A stretch of DNA of 64,000 nt from CAXMST01 sp963790085. Lineage in GTDB: Bacteria; Actinomycetota; Thermoleophilia; Solirubrobacterales; 70-9. The position numbers and the translations under genes were made by a program. The DNA lies in assembly GCA_963790085.1 (NCBI GenBank), contig CAWBNH010000013.1:372001-436000 (forward strand), written 5' to 3'. This document shows, in pieces, positions 51,071 to 59,278 of the stretch (positions within the stretch are counted from its first letter, which is position 1; every line of letters begins with the position of its first letter). The notes beneath the pieces were generated by a model, which was not told the origin of the DNA, ran no database searches, and saw only the letters and a list, made by a program, of their open reading frames with translations.

Positions 51071-52054
51071 TCAGTCCCGGGCGCGGTTCATCCGCGCCCG
51101 GGCCCGCGCCATCAGCCCCGTGAATCTGGTCGGCGCACGCGCCTCTGCGGCTGCGTCGGCGAGCACCGGGTAGCCGGCAGCCTCCAGTGCGTCCCGCATC
51201 CCGAGCCGCGCGAGTGCCTCGGTCCAGCGCGGATCGTTGGCCGCGTAGGGGACCTCCGGCCGCCGCACCGCACCCCGCGCCCAGCGGGCAACCTGTGGCG
51301 GAGTCGGCTTGCCGACGGCGCGGTAGACCCGGGCGATCGCCCCGACCGGGTCGGCCCGCAGCTCCTCGTTGCGGAGCAGCACGTAGCGGTCGCCGAACAG
51401 CCTGTGGCCGTCGCGCCAGGTGCTCTCGAAGGTGTGTTTCCAGACCAGCAGGATTCGCATGAAGTTGGTCGGGCGCCGGATGTGGGAGTACTCGGGCCGG
51501 CGCAGCAGCTCCGCTGAGAGCTGGCGGCTCGACCACAGCTTCCGCTTCCGCCGCTCGTCGAAGAAGTCGGCGGGGTTCTCGTACTCCTCCGCGCGCTTGC
51601 GGTCCCTACCCATCATCATCGAGGCGGCGACGGCGCGGGGGTCGCGGACGACGTGGACGAGGACCGCGTCGGGTGCGAGCGGGGCGATCGCCTCGAGCTT
51701 GTCGTAGATCCGCGTGAACTTGATCATCACGTCCCCTGGTCGATCGAGCAGATGGCGCACGAAGCCGGTGCAGTGATCGGGCAGCCCCGGCCCGATCTCG
51801 AGCTCGGGCGCTCGCGGACCGCCCCAGTTGAACTCGTCGATCCCGAGCTCCGGGTAGTGCTCGGCGGCGAACGCGGCCCGCAGCTCCCTCGTCTCGGCGA
51901 AGGGATCGCTGCTGCGGGCGCCGCTGCCGCCGCCGGGGGTCTCGCTCTCCTCCCTGAAGGGCTCGTAGAAACAGCTCAGGTCGGGGTCCTCGAGCAGCGC
52001 GTCGTAGAGGATCGTCGTACCCGAGCGCCGCATTCCCTGGATCAGGAGCGTCAT
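51071..52054 (-). CDS. Sulfotransferase-family protein, subfamily distinct from the array
   Basis: A 327-residue P-loop sulfotransferase. The 5'-phosphosulfate loop is MRRSGTTILYDALL at the very N-terminus, and the 3'-phosphate site is VVRDPRAVAASMMMG. It lacks the ETHF and WGDKTP blocks of the array paralogues, so it belongs to a different subfamily. The middle is charged (GRDRKRAEEYENP) and the C-terminus basic. It sits alone between purC and purS on the same strand. TAACCT 7 nt before ATG suggests its own leaderless promoter. Acceptor unknown. Confidence 0.8.
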   Translation of the reverse strand: MTLLIQGMRRSGTTILYDALLEDPDLSCFYEPFREESETPGGGSGARSSDPFAETRELRAAFAAEHYPELGIDEFNWGGPRAPELEIGPGLPDHCTGFVRHLLDRPGDVMIKFTRIYDKLEAIAPLAPDAVLVHVVRDPRAVAASMMMGRDRKRAEEYENPADFFDERRKRKLWSSRQLSAELLRRPEYSHIRRPTNFMRILLVWKHTFESTWRDGHRLFGDRYVLLRNEELRADPVGAIARVYRAVGKPTPPQVARWARGAVRRPEVPYAANDPRWTEALARLGMRDALEAAGYPVLADAAAEARAPTRFTGLMARARARMNRARD

Positions 52055-52061
52055 GGGGAGC

Positions 52062-52067
52062 AGGTTA
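52062..52067 (-). promoter_or_regulatory. -10 box TAACCT, probable leaderless promoter of the 51071-52054 sulfotransferase gene
   Basis: TAACCT on the minus strand, 7 nt before ATG at 52054. Confidence 0.45.
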
Positions 52068-52156
52068 GACCCGCCCCCCGGATCAGCGTTGATCAGCTTC
52101 GAGGCCCTCCGCCGCCGGCACCTCCTGGTCCTGCGTGAACCCGGGCGCCACCGCCG

Positions 52157-53011
52157 TCAACCGAGTGTTCGGCCGGTGATCCGCTCGTAGGCGTCGCGGT
52201 ACTTCGCCGCCGTGTTCGCGATCACCTCTTCCGGCAGGTGCGGCGCCGGCGGCGAGTGGTCCCAGCCGGCCTGGTTGAGCCAATCGCGCACGTACTGCTT
52301 GTCGAAGCTGGCCTGGGCCCGTCCCGGCTCGTACTCGTCGGCTGGCCAGAACCGCGAGGAGTCCGGGGTCAGGACCTCGTCGCCGAGCACGATCTCGGCT
52401 CCCGGGCTGGCCCCGAACTCGAACTTCGTGTCGGCAAGGATGATGCCGCGCTCCAGCGCGTGCGCGGCCGCGTGCTCGTAGAGCTCGATCGAGATCCGCC
52501 TGAGCTCGGTCAGCAGGCTCCGCGAGCCGACCACCTCCGCCGCCCGGTCGAAGTCGATGTTCTCGTCGTGGTCGCCGATCTCGGCCTTGGTCGCCGGCGT
52601 GAAGATCGGCTCGGGCAGCTTCTCCGACTCCTGCAGGCCGGCCGGCAGCTCGATTCCGCAGACGGTTCCATCGGCCTGGTACTCGGTCCAGCCGGAGCCG
52701 GTGATGTAGCCGCGGACGACGCATTCGACCGGGTACATCTCGAGCCGCTTGACCCTCATCCCACGGCCCGCGACCTCCGCCGGGACGTCCTCGTCGAGGA
52801 AGTGGTTGGGAACGATCTCGCCGGTCGTCTCGAACCAGAAGATCGACATCTGGGTCAACACCTTGCCCTTGTCGGGAATCGGGTCCGGGAGGATCACGTC
52901 GTAAGCGCTGATCCGGTCCGATGCGACCATGATCAGATCATCGTCCGCGTGATAGATCTCGCGGACCTTGCCGGTCGAGTGGAGCTTCAACTCCGAGAGG
53001 GCGCTGCTCAT
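52157..53011 (-). CDS. purC: Phosphoribosylaminoimidazole-succinocarboxamide synthase PurC
   Basis: Adds aspartate to CAIR to make SAICAR. The 284 residues show the SAICAR synthetase signatures: STGKVREIYHADDDLIMVAS, DRISAYDVILPDPIP, ECVVRGYITGSGWTEY, EPIFTPATKAEIGDHDENI, ILADTKFEFG and DEVLTPDSSRFWP. ATG 53011 has TAGGTT 6 nt upstream. It is divergent from the MBL-fold gene, with only 61 bases between the two starts. Confidence 0.96.
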   Translation of the reverse strand: MSSALSELKLHSTGKVREIYHADDDLIMVASDRISAYDVILPDPIPDKGKVLTQMSIFWFETTGEIVPNHFLDEDVPAEVAGRGMRVKRLEMYPVECVVRGYITGSGWTEYQADGTVCGIELPAGLQESEKLPEPIFTPATKAEIGDHDENIDFDRAAEVVGSRSLLTELRRISIELYEHAAAHALERGIILADTKFEFGASPGAEIVLGDEVLTPDSSRFWPADEYEPGRAQASFDKQYVRDWLNQAGWDHSPPAPHLPEEVIANTAAKYRDAYERITGRTLG

Positions 53012-53017
53012 GACCGG

Positions 53018-53023
53018 AACCTA
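53018..53023 (-). promoter_or_regulatory. -10 box TAGGTT, probable leaderless promoter of purC
   Basis: TAGGTT on the minus strand, 6 nt before ATG at 53011. It faces a second box of the same type (53059) that serves the divergent gene. Confidence 0.5.
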
Positions 53024-53058
53024 GCAACGGATCGGCGCCGCGAGACGCCGCCTCGGCG

Positions 53059-53064
53059 TAGGAT
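53059..53064 (+). promoter_or_regulatory. -10 box TAGGAT, probable leaderless promoter of the MBL-fold gene
   Basis: TAGGAT 8 nt before ATG at 53073, within the 61-base divergent gap shared with purC. Confidence 0.5.
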
Positions 53065-53072
53065 TATCCGCA

Positions 53073-53702
53073 ATGAGCGACTTCCGCGAGGTGATCCCTG
53101 GGATTCTGCACTGGAAGGCATTCCACGATCGGATCCGCCAGGACGCGCACTCCTACTACCTGCCCGAGCAGCGGATCGCGATCGACCCGATGCCCTCCGA
53201 CGGGCTGCTCGAGGCTCTCGGCGAGGCCGGCGGCGTGCAGCGCGTCCTGCTGACCAACCGCCATCACCTGCGCGGCTCCGAGCAGATCGCGGAGGTCTTC
53301 GGTTGCGAGGTCCTCTGCCCGGCCGCCGGGATGCACGAGTTCGAGCGGGACCAACCCGTCGCCCCCTACGAGTGGGGCGAGATCCTGGCGCCCGGCGTGA
53401 CCGCACACGAGATCGCGGCGATCTGTCCCGACGACGGCTGCCTGCACATCGAGATCGGCCCCGGAGCCGTTGCCTTCGCCGACGCCGTGATCGGCCGAGA
53501 CGGGGGTCTCGCCTTCGTCCCCGACTTCCTCATGGACGAGCCCGATCGGGTCAAGCCGGCGACGACCGCCGCACTCGAGCGAATCCTCGAGCTCGACTTC
53601 GACGCGATCCTGCTCGCCCACGGCACGCCGATTCCCAGCGGCGGCAAGGAGGTCCTCCGCCGCTTCATCGACGACCCCGCCCAGGTGAGCTTCGACGCCT
53701 GA
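53073..53702 (+). CDS. Metallo-beta-lactamase-fold protein with a degenerate metal site
   Basis: A 209-residue protein with MBL-fold order: HSYYLPEQRIAIDPM (strand and first Asp), LLTNRHHLRGSEQIAE where the family has HxHxDH, a later VPDFLMDEP, and AHGTPIPSGG with the late histidine. The signature reads T61-N-R-H-H-L-R67, so most of the zinc-binding His/Asp set is missing. It may bind no metal, or a single ion. It lies between purC and purB but on the opposite strand. Function unknown. Confidence 0.75.
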   Translation: MSDFREVIPGILHWKAFHDRIRQDAHSYYLPEQRIAIDPMPSDGLLEALGEAGGVQRVLLTNRHHLRGSEQIAEVFGCEVLCPAAGMHEFERDQPVAPYEWGEILAPGVTAHEIAAICPDDGCLHIEIGPGAVAFADAVIGRDGGLAFVPDFLMDEPDRVKPATTAALERILELDFDAILLAHGTPIPSGGKEVLRRFIDDPAQVSFDA

Positions 53703-53715
53703 GCGGCGCGGCGCC

Positions 53716-55017
53716 CTAGCGAGCCAGGGTCTCTAGCCGCTCGAACACGGCGTCGGCGTTGCTGAGATAGGCGCTGGGGTCGAAGACCGCGTCGAGATCG
53801 ATCTCGGTGAGCCGATCGTCGCCGGCCACCGCATCGGCGAGCAGCTGCCGGAACGGCGTCCGCGTGTCCCAGGCGCGCTGGGCATTGGCCTGGACGATGC
53901 GGTAGGCCTCGTCGCGGGTCAAGCCCGCGTCCAGCAGCGCGGTCAGCGCCCGCTGCGAGTAGACCGCGCCGTGGGTCAGCTCGATGTTCTCGCGCATCCG
54001 GTCGGAGTCGATCGTCATCTCCGCGGCGACCCCGCGGCCGAGGTGCTGCACGTAATCGAGCGCGATCGTAGCGTCGGGCAGGATCACCCGCTCGGCGCCG
54101 GAGTGGGAGATGTCGCGCTCGTGCCAGAGCGCGACGTTCTCGAGGCCCGCCTGGGCGTAGCCGCGGATCACGCGAGCGAGACCGGTGATCCGCTCGGTCG
54201 TGATCGGGTTGCGCTTGTGCGGCATCGCCGAGGACCCCTTCTGGCCCTTGCCGAACGGCTCCTCGACCTCTCGCACCTCGGTCCTCTGCAGGTTTCGCAC
54301 CTCGGTTGCGAACCGTTCGAGCCCGGCCGCGGCGATCGCGATCGCGCCGAGCAGCTCGGCGTGCCTGTCTCGGGGGACGACCTGGGTCGAGGCATCCTCC
54401 GGCCTGAGCCCGAGTGACTCCATGACCCGCGCCTCGACCGACGGGGGCAGCGATGCGTAGCTGCCGACAGCCCCCGAGAGCTTGCCGACCGCGATCTGCT
54501 CGAACGCGCGCCGCAGGCGCTCGACGTTGCGATCCGCCTCGAACGCGAAGCCGGCGAGCCGCAGCCCGAAGCTGGTCGGCTCGGCGTGGATCCCGTGGGT
54601 GCGCCCGATCGCGATCGTCTCCCGGTGCTCGAGGGCCCGTCGGACCAGCGCGTCGCGGAAGTCCCGGGCGCCGGTCGTCAGAATCGTGCCGGCCTCGACG
54701 AGCTGGATCGCGAGGGCGGTGTCGAGCACATCCGAGGAGGTCAGGCCGTAGTGGAGCCAGCGGCCGGCATCGCCGATCGACTCCCCGACGACGTCGACGA
54801 AGGCGGCGACGTCGTGGTTGGTCGTCCGCTCCCGCTCCTCGACGGCCTCGACCGTGAACGAGGCCCGCTCGCGGCAGGCGGCCGCCTCCGCAGCCGGGAC
54901 GACGCCCTCGGCGACGAGCGCGTCGACGACCGCCAGCTCGACCTCGAGCCAGCCCGCCAGCTTCCGCTCCGGGGTCCAGATCGAGCCGATCGCCTCGCGT
55001 GTGTAGCGGGGGATCAC
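53716..55017 (-). CDS. purB: Adenylosuccinate lyase PurB
   Basis: Cleaves SAICAR to AICAR and adenylosuccinate to AMP. The 433 residues carry MIPRYTREAIGSIW, YGLTSSDVLDTA, GRTHGIHAEPTSFG and the fumarase/lyase signature SSAMPHKRNPI holding the catalytic-loop serine. GTG start 10 bases after purE in the purD-purE-purB operon. Convergent with the MBL-fold gene, ending 13 bases from it. Confidence 0.96.
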   Translation of the reverse strand: MIPRYTREAIGSIWTPERKLAGWLEVELAVVDALVAEGVVPAAEAAACRERASFTVEAVEERERTTNHDVAAFVDVVGESIGDAGRWLHYGLTSSDVLDTALAIQLVEAGTILTTGARDFRDALVRRALEHRETIAIGRTHGIHAEPTSFGLRLAGFAFEADRNVERLRRAFEQIAVGKLSGAVGSYASLPPSVEARVMESLGLRPEDASTQVVPRDRHAELLGAIAIAAAGLERFATEVRNLQRTEVREVEEPFGKGQKGSSAMPHKRNPITTERITGLARVIRGYAQAGLENVALWHERDISHSGAERVILPDATIALDYVQHLGRGVAAEMTIDSDRMRENIELTHGAVYSQRALTALLDAGLTRDEAYRIVQANAQRAWDTRTPFRQLLADAVAGDDRLTEIDLDAVFDPSAYLSNADAVFERLETLAR

Positions 55018-55027
55018 CGGCCGGCGC

Positions 55028-55507
55028 CTAGCTGTTGATGATGCGCGCGGCCAGCAGGCCGGCGTTCTTGGCGCCGTCGATCGCGACCGCGGCGACCGGG
55101 ACCCCGGGGGGCATCTGCGCGATCGAGAGCAGCGCGTCGATGCCGCCGATCGTCCCGGCCGAGATCGGCACCCCGATCACCGGCAGCTCGGTGTGAGCGG
55201 CGGCGACGCCGGGCAGGGCCGCGCTCAGCCCGGCGCCGGCGATGATCGCCCGCAGCCCCCGGGTCTGCGCCATCTTGCAGTACTCGACCACCGCCTCGGG
55301 CGTGCGGTGCGCGCTCATCACCCGTACCTCGTAGCGGATGCCGTGCTCCTCGAGCGCGAGGCCCGCCTTCATCATCGTCTCCTTGTCGTTCGCCGAGCCC
55401 ATGATGATCCCGACCAACGGCTGCTCGACCTCGATCTCCCCGAATGCGGTCTCGACGTCGGGCATGGTCTCGGTTCCGGTCTCGGACTCGGTCATCTGCT
55501 GGTTCAC
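55028..55507 (-). CDS. purE: N5-CAIR mutase PurE
   Basis: Converts N5-CAIR to CAIR. After about 30 acidic, Glu/Thr-rich extra residues the class I PurE core begins with GIIMGSANDKETM. It continues with RVMSAHRTPE, IIAGAGLSAALPGVAAAHT, PVIGVPI and LLSIAQMPPGVPVAAVAI. Length 159. The GTG start overlaps purD by 4 bases. No purK is next to it, so the N5-CAIR synthetase must be encoded elsewhere. Confidence 0.95.
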   Translation of the reverse strand: MNQQMTESETGTETMPDVETAFGEIEVEQPLVGIIMGSANDKETMMKAGLALEEHGIRYEVRVMSAHRTPEAVVEYCKMAQTRGLRAIIAGAGLSAALPGVAAAHTELPVIGVPISAGTIGGIDALLSIAQMPPGVPVAAVAIDGAKNAGLLAARIINS

Positions 55508-56775
55508 GCTCCTACTCGGTCGACGGCCCGCTGGGCGATGTCGCTGCGCAGCTGGCGTCCGTCGAAGTTGATCCTGTCGGCCGCATCGTACGCGCGCTCG
55601 CGGGCGGCGGCAGGCCCGTCGCCGAGCGCGGTGACCGCCAGCACCCGTCCGCCGCTGGTCACGATCTCGCCGTCGCGCGAGGCCGTTCCCGCGTGGACGA
55701 CCTCGGCGCCGGTCGCCTCCGCGTCGGCGATCCCCGTGATCGGGTCGCCGACCGACGAGCTCTCCGGATAGCCGGCGGAGGCCAGTACGACCGTCACGGC
55801 CCAGTCGGGGACGAACTCCACCTTGACGCCGGCGAGCCCACCGGGTTCGCGGGCGGCGAGGCAGAGATCGACCAGGTCCGATCGCAGCCGGGGAAGCACC
55901 GCCTGCGTCTCGGGGTCGCCGAAGCGGACGTTGTACTCGAGCACCTTGGGCCCGGCGGCGGTCATCATCAGCCCGGCGTAGAGCACCCCGTGGAACGGGA
56001 TCCCGCGGCGTGCCATCAACTCGACGATCGGGCGGTGCACGGCATCGGTGATCCGCTCGAGATCGGCATCGGTGATCCCGGGGACCGGCGAGTAGCTGCC
56101 CATGCCGCCGGTGTTCGGGCCCTCGTCGCCGTCGAAGATCCGCTTGTAGTCCTGTGCCGGCGCCAGCGGCACGACGTTCTCGGAGTCGCAGATTGCGAGC
56201 AGCGAGAGCTCCTCGCCCTCGAGGTGCTCCTCGAGGACCACCGTCGTCTCGCCGAAGCGCTGCTCGGTGAAGAACACGTCGATGGCGTCGCGCGCCTCGC
56301 GCTCGTCGGCGGCGATGATCACCCCCTTGCCGGCGGCGAGCCCGTCCGCCTTGAGCACCGCCGGAAACGAGGCGCAGCTGATGTGCTCCAGCGCCTCGGA
56401 GCGGCTGCGGAGGACGACGTGGGAAGCCGTCGGGACGCCCGCCTCCCGCATCGCCTCCTTCGCGTAGAGCTTCGAGCCCTCCAGTTGAGCCGCCGCGGCG
56501 CTGGGGCCGAAGGCGGGCACGCCCGCTTCCTCGAGAGCATCGACGGCGCCCGCAACCAGCGGCGCCTCGGGTCCGACGACGACGAGGTCGACGCTTTCAG
56601 CGAGGGCGGCAGCGACTATCGCCTCGACGTCAGCGCCGGCGGCGATCAGCCGCGCCTCCGATGCGATCCCGGCATTGCCCGGAGTGCAGAGCAGCTCGGG
56701 GGAGTGCCGCGAGCGCGCCAGGGCGCGGACGATCGCATGCTCGCGGCCGCCGCCGCCGACGACGAGGATCTTCAT
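55504..56775 (-). CDS. purD: Phosphoribosylamine-glycine ligase PurD
   Basis: ATP-grasp enzyme making GAR, the second purine step. The 423 residues start with KILVVGGGGREHAI and include VDLVVVGPEAPLVAG, the ATP-grasp segments VLKADGLAAGKGV and LEEHLEGEELSLLAI, PNTGGMGSYSPVP and LEYNVRFGDPETQ. First gene of purD-purE-purB in transcription order. Confidence 0.96.
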   Translation of the reverse strand: MKILVVGGGGREHAIVRALARSRHSPELLCTPGNAGIASEARLIAAGADVEAIVAAALAESVDLVVVGPEAPLVAGAVDALEEAGVPAFGPSAAAAQLEGSKLYAKEAMREAGVPTASHVVLRSRSEALEHISCASFPAVLKADGLAAGKGVIIAADEREARDAIDVFFTEQRFGETTVVLEEHLEGEELSLLAICDSENVVPLAPAQDYKRIFDGDEGPNTGGMGSYSPVPGITDADLERITDAVHRPIVELMARRGIPFHGVLYAGLMMTAAGPKVLEYNVRFGDPETQAVLPRLRSDLVDLCLAAREPGGLAGVKVEFVPDWAVTVVLASAGYPESSSVGDPITGIADAEATGAEVVHAGTASRDGEIVTSGGRVLAVTALGDGPAAARERAYDAADRINFDGRQLRSDIAQRAVDRVGA

Positions 56776-56800
56776 CCGAGCGCGCCCTCCCCTGTCGCGG

Positions 56801-57082
56801 TTAGAGGCCGGCGGCGAAGTCCTCGGCGGGAATCGCGGTCAGGGTGTGGTTGGTGGTGGTCCCGCGCGAGCCCAGCTCGACGGAGGCGCGGGCCATCGTC
56901 TCGGCATCGGGTGCCTCGATCACGGAGATGAAGTCGTACTCGCCCAGCGTCGCCCACTGGTTCAGGACCTTGAGCCCGATCTGCTCCATCTCGGTGTTGA
57001 CCTCGGCGATCCGGGCGGGGTTGTTCTTGATCGTCTTGACGCCGTCGGACGTCAGGTTCGTCAACAGAATGAAATGCGGCAT
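56801..57082 (-). CDS. GYD-domain protein
   Basis: A 93-residue single-domain protein with the GYD-family pattern: HFILLTNLTSDGVKTIKNNP, then LGEYDFISVIEAPDAETM and a final TTTNHTLTAIPAEDF. It has a ferredoxin-like (dimeric alpha/beta-barrel) fold by family; no reaction is known. ATG 57082 is chosen over upstream starts because AAGGAGGG lies 7 nt before it. It is just upstream of purD on the same strand (25 bases), so it probably shares the transcript. Confidence 0.83.
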   Translation of the reverse strand: MPHFILLTNLTSDGVKTIKNNPARIAEVNTEMEQIGLKVLNQWATLGEYDFISVIEAPDAETMARASVELGSRGTTTNHTLTAIPAEDFAAGL

Positions 57083-57163
57083 CAGCGTCTCCCTCCTTGG
57101 AAGTTCAGGTGGTTGCTGCTCCATTCATATTCCACTTCGCGCCCCGACGCGCAGCCGGCGACC

Positions 57164-57841
57164 CTAGGGCAGCCGCGCGACGCCGGCCACTATCGGCTTG
57201 ACCAGGGGCGCCACGCCGGACATCTCGCCTCGCTCGAGGCTCTCGAACTCGAGTTGCGAGCCGCGGATCACCGCCACGGTGTCGCGATTGCAGTGGCAGC
57301 CGTGGCCGAGCAGGAACCACGGACCGTGCAGGAGGTCCTGGGCGCGGGCCAGCCCCGGCGTCTCGGCGCGGACGTGCTCGAGCAGGATCAGTGAACCCCC
57401 GGGCCGCAGCACACGGCCGACCTCGCTCACGACCGCGGCCGGGTCGTCGACCGTGCAGAGCACCAGCGTCGCGACGACCGAGTCGAAGCTGTCGTCCTCG
57501 AACGGCAGGCTCTCGGCCGGCGTCTCGACCACCTGGGCTCCACGGTCCTCCCGAGCCACCCCCTGGCTCAGCTTCGCCCGAAGCCTCGCGGCCATCGGCG
57601 CGAACGGCTCGGTGAGAACCAGATCGGTGACCGTGTCGGCGTAGTGCGGGAGGTTGAGACCGGTGCCGGATCCGAGCTCGAGCGTGCGCCCGCCCGCCCG
57701 CCCGACCATCTCGCGGCGCCGGGCGCCGAGCTCGCCCCGCTCCGCGCCGGCGAGCATCCGGTCGTAGGCGGCTGCAAAGAGGCGCCCGTAGCTCGCGTCG
57801 TAGGCGCGGCGGATCCGCGAAGGCGGCGCGGCCTCAGACAT
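57164..57841 (-). CDS. Class I SAM-dependent methyltransferase
   Basis: A 225-residue methyltransferase (Methyltransf_11 type). Motif I is TLELGSGTGLNLPHY, motif II LVLTEPF, with SLPFEDDSFDSVVATLVLC for motif IV and EVGRVLRPGGSLILLEHV for motif VI. The C-terminal GHGCHCNRDT segment is found in actinobacterial members related to UbiE/phosphatidylethanolamine methyltransferases. ATG 57841 overlaps the crotonase stop by 8 bases. Substrate unknown, possibly a lipid head group or quinone. Confidence 0.82.
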   Translation of the reverse strand: MSEAAPPSRIRRAYDASYGRLFAAAYDRMLAGAERGELGARRREMVGRAGGRTLELGSGTGLNLPHYADTVTDLVLTEPFAPMAARLRAKLSQGVAREDRGAQVVETPAESLPFEDDSFDSVVATLVLCTVDDPAAVVSEVGRVLRPGGSLILLEHVRAETPGLARAQDLLHGPWFLLGHGCHCNRDTVAVIRGSQLEFESLERGEMSGVAPLVKPIVAGVARLP

Positions 57842-58796
57842 CGGCGTTGAGGTCCGCGGAGGTGCCCTCCCGCCAGGCCGTGCGCAGATCCGCGTCGTCA
57901 ACCGGCGCCGCTCCCAGCTCCTCGACCTGGCGGGCGTATGCGCCGAGGCCGCGGCGCGCCTGGGGGGTCGAGCTGCCGGCCATGAACCACCGTTGCTCGA
58001 CGGCGAGGCCGGTGGCGAGCGGCGCGCTGGCGCCGAAGTAGATCGAGTGCTTGGCTCCGGCGATCGAGTGCGGGGAGCGGCGCGCCATCCGCTCGGCGAT
58101 CGCGCGTGACTGCTCGAGCAGTTCCGCCCTCGGGACGGCGCGGTTGACCAGGCCGGCCGCCACCGCCTCCTCGGCGCCGAGGCTCTCGCCCTCGAGGATC
58201 ATCTCGAGTGCCCGCACCGGGCCGACCGCGTGGGCGAGACGCTGGGTGCCGCCGGCGCCGGGCTGGATGCCGAGCAGCGTCTCCGGCAGCCCGATCTCGG
58301 CTTCGCCGATCGCCATCACCCGCAGGTCGCAGGCGAGCGCCAGCTCGCATCCGCCACCCATCGCGGTGCCCCCGATCGCGGCGATCAGCACCTTGTCGAG
58401 CCGGTTCATCCGCAGGAACAGCTCGTGGATCTCGCGCAGCGCGAGCACGCCCGCGGCGGGGGTCCGCCGCAGCGCGTCGCCGACGCGCGGGATCCGGTCG
58501 AGCCCACCGGTCGCGCTCAGCGCGGCAGCGGCTAGACGCGGCCCGACCTCCTGGCCCAGGCGCTCGGCGCCGGAGAGGATCTCGGCGACGTCGTAGTGGG
58601 TGATGAACTTGCCCTCGACTCCCCCGGTGATGATCGCGGCGCCGATCGAGGGATCGGACTCGAGCTCGCCGACCACCCGGTCGAGCCCGAGGACCATCTC
58701 GCGGGTCATGAAGTTGTGCGGCGGATTGAACAGGCGGATCGTCATCACCCGGCCGTCGCGCTCGACCCGTACCTGTTCGCCGTTGCTCGCGCTCAT
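57834..58796 (-). CDS. Enoyl-CoA hydratase/isomerase (crotonase) family protein
   Basis: A 320-residue crotonase-fold protein. The oxyanion-hole and catalytic stretches are ITGGVEGKFITHYDVAEI, AIGGTAMGGGCELALACDLR and GLPETLLGIQPGAGGTQRLA, with Glu at both hydratase positions. It is longer than standard hydratases (about 260) because of an extra region at about 82-125, between the first active-site segment and the core helix. ATG overlaps the SRPBCC gene stop by 4 bases. Acyl substrate unknown. Confidence 0.85.
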   Translation of the reverse strand: MSASNGEQVRVERDGRVMTIRLFNPPHNFMTREMVLGLDRVVGELESDPSIGAAIITGGVEGKFITHYDVAEILSGAERLGQEVGPRLAAAALSATGGLDRIPRVGDALRRTPAAGVLALREIHELFLRMNRLDKVLIAAIGGTAMGGGCELALACDLRVMAIGEAEIGLPETLLGIQPGAGGTQRLAHAVGPVRALEMILEGESLGAEEAVAAGLVNRAVPRAELLEQSRAIAERMARRSPHSIAGAKHSIYFGASAPLATGLAVEQRWFMAGSSTPQARRGLGAYARQVEELGAAPVDDADLRTAWREGTSADLNADV

Positions 58797-59278
58797 CGGC
58801 TCTCGCCTCCCTCGGCTGCTTGTTCGGTGATCAGTGCCGCGATCGCATCGCGACGGTAGTCGAAGATCCGCTCCAGATCACGCCTGACGATCAGATGCTC
58901 GGCGACGCTGCCGAGCGGACCGAGGCGGTGACCGTAGCGGACGACGTCGAGCATCCTCGTGCGCCGATCGTCGACCGCCTCGAACGAATGCGTGTGATGC
59001 CAGAGGGCGTAGGGCCCCTTCAGCTGGCGGTCGACGAAGGCGCGCGGCGGGTCCCACTCCTCGATCTCGGTCAGCCAGCTGACCGGGACTCCCCGCAGGC
59101 GGAGCCTGTAGCGGATTCGCGTGCCGGCGCGCATCTCGATCGGGGTCGGGGTGACGATCTCGAACCGCAGCCACGGCGGCGTGATCGCCTCGAGGTTCTC
59201 CGCCCGCGAGAAGAACCCGAAGGCGCGCTCGAGGCCGGCCTCCAGCAGCTGCTCGCGGCTCAGCACCCGCTCCTTCAC
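58793..59278 (-). CDS. SRPBCC (START-like) ligand-binding protein
   Basis: A 161-residue protein of the SRPBCC superfamily. AFGFFSRAENLEAITPPWLRF, GTRIRYRLRLRGVPVSWLTE and GPYALWHHTHSFEAVDD match the CDS-like 'ligand-binding SRPBCC' group often found beside sugar epimerases and lipid genes. It should bind a hydrophobic ligand; no catalytic site is evident. GTG overlaps the glycosyltransferase stop by 4 bases and it is cotranscribed with it. Confidence 0.82.
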   Translation of the reverse strand: MKERVLSREQLLEAGLERAFGFFSRAENLEAITPPWLRFEIVTPTPIEMRAGTRIRYRLRLRGVPVSWLTEIEEWDPPRAFVDRQLKGPYALWHHTHSFEAVDDRRTRMLDVVRYGHRLGPLGSVAEHLIVRRDLERIFDYRRDAIAALITEQAAEGGESR

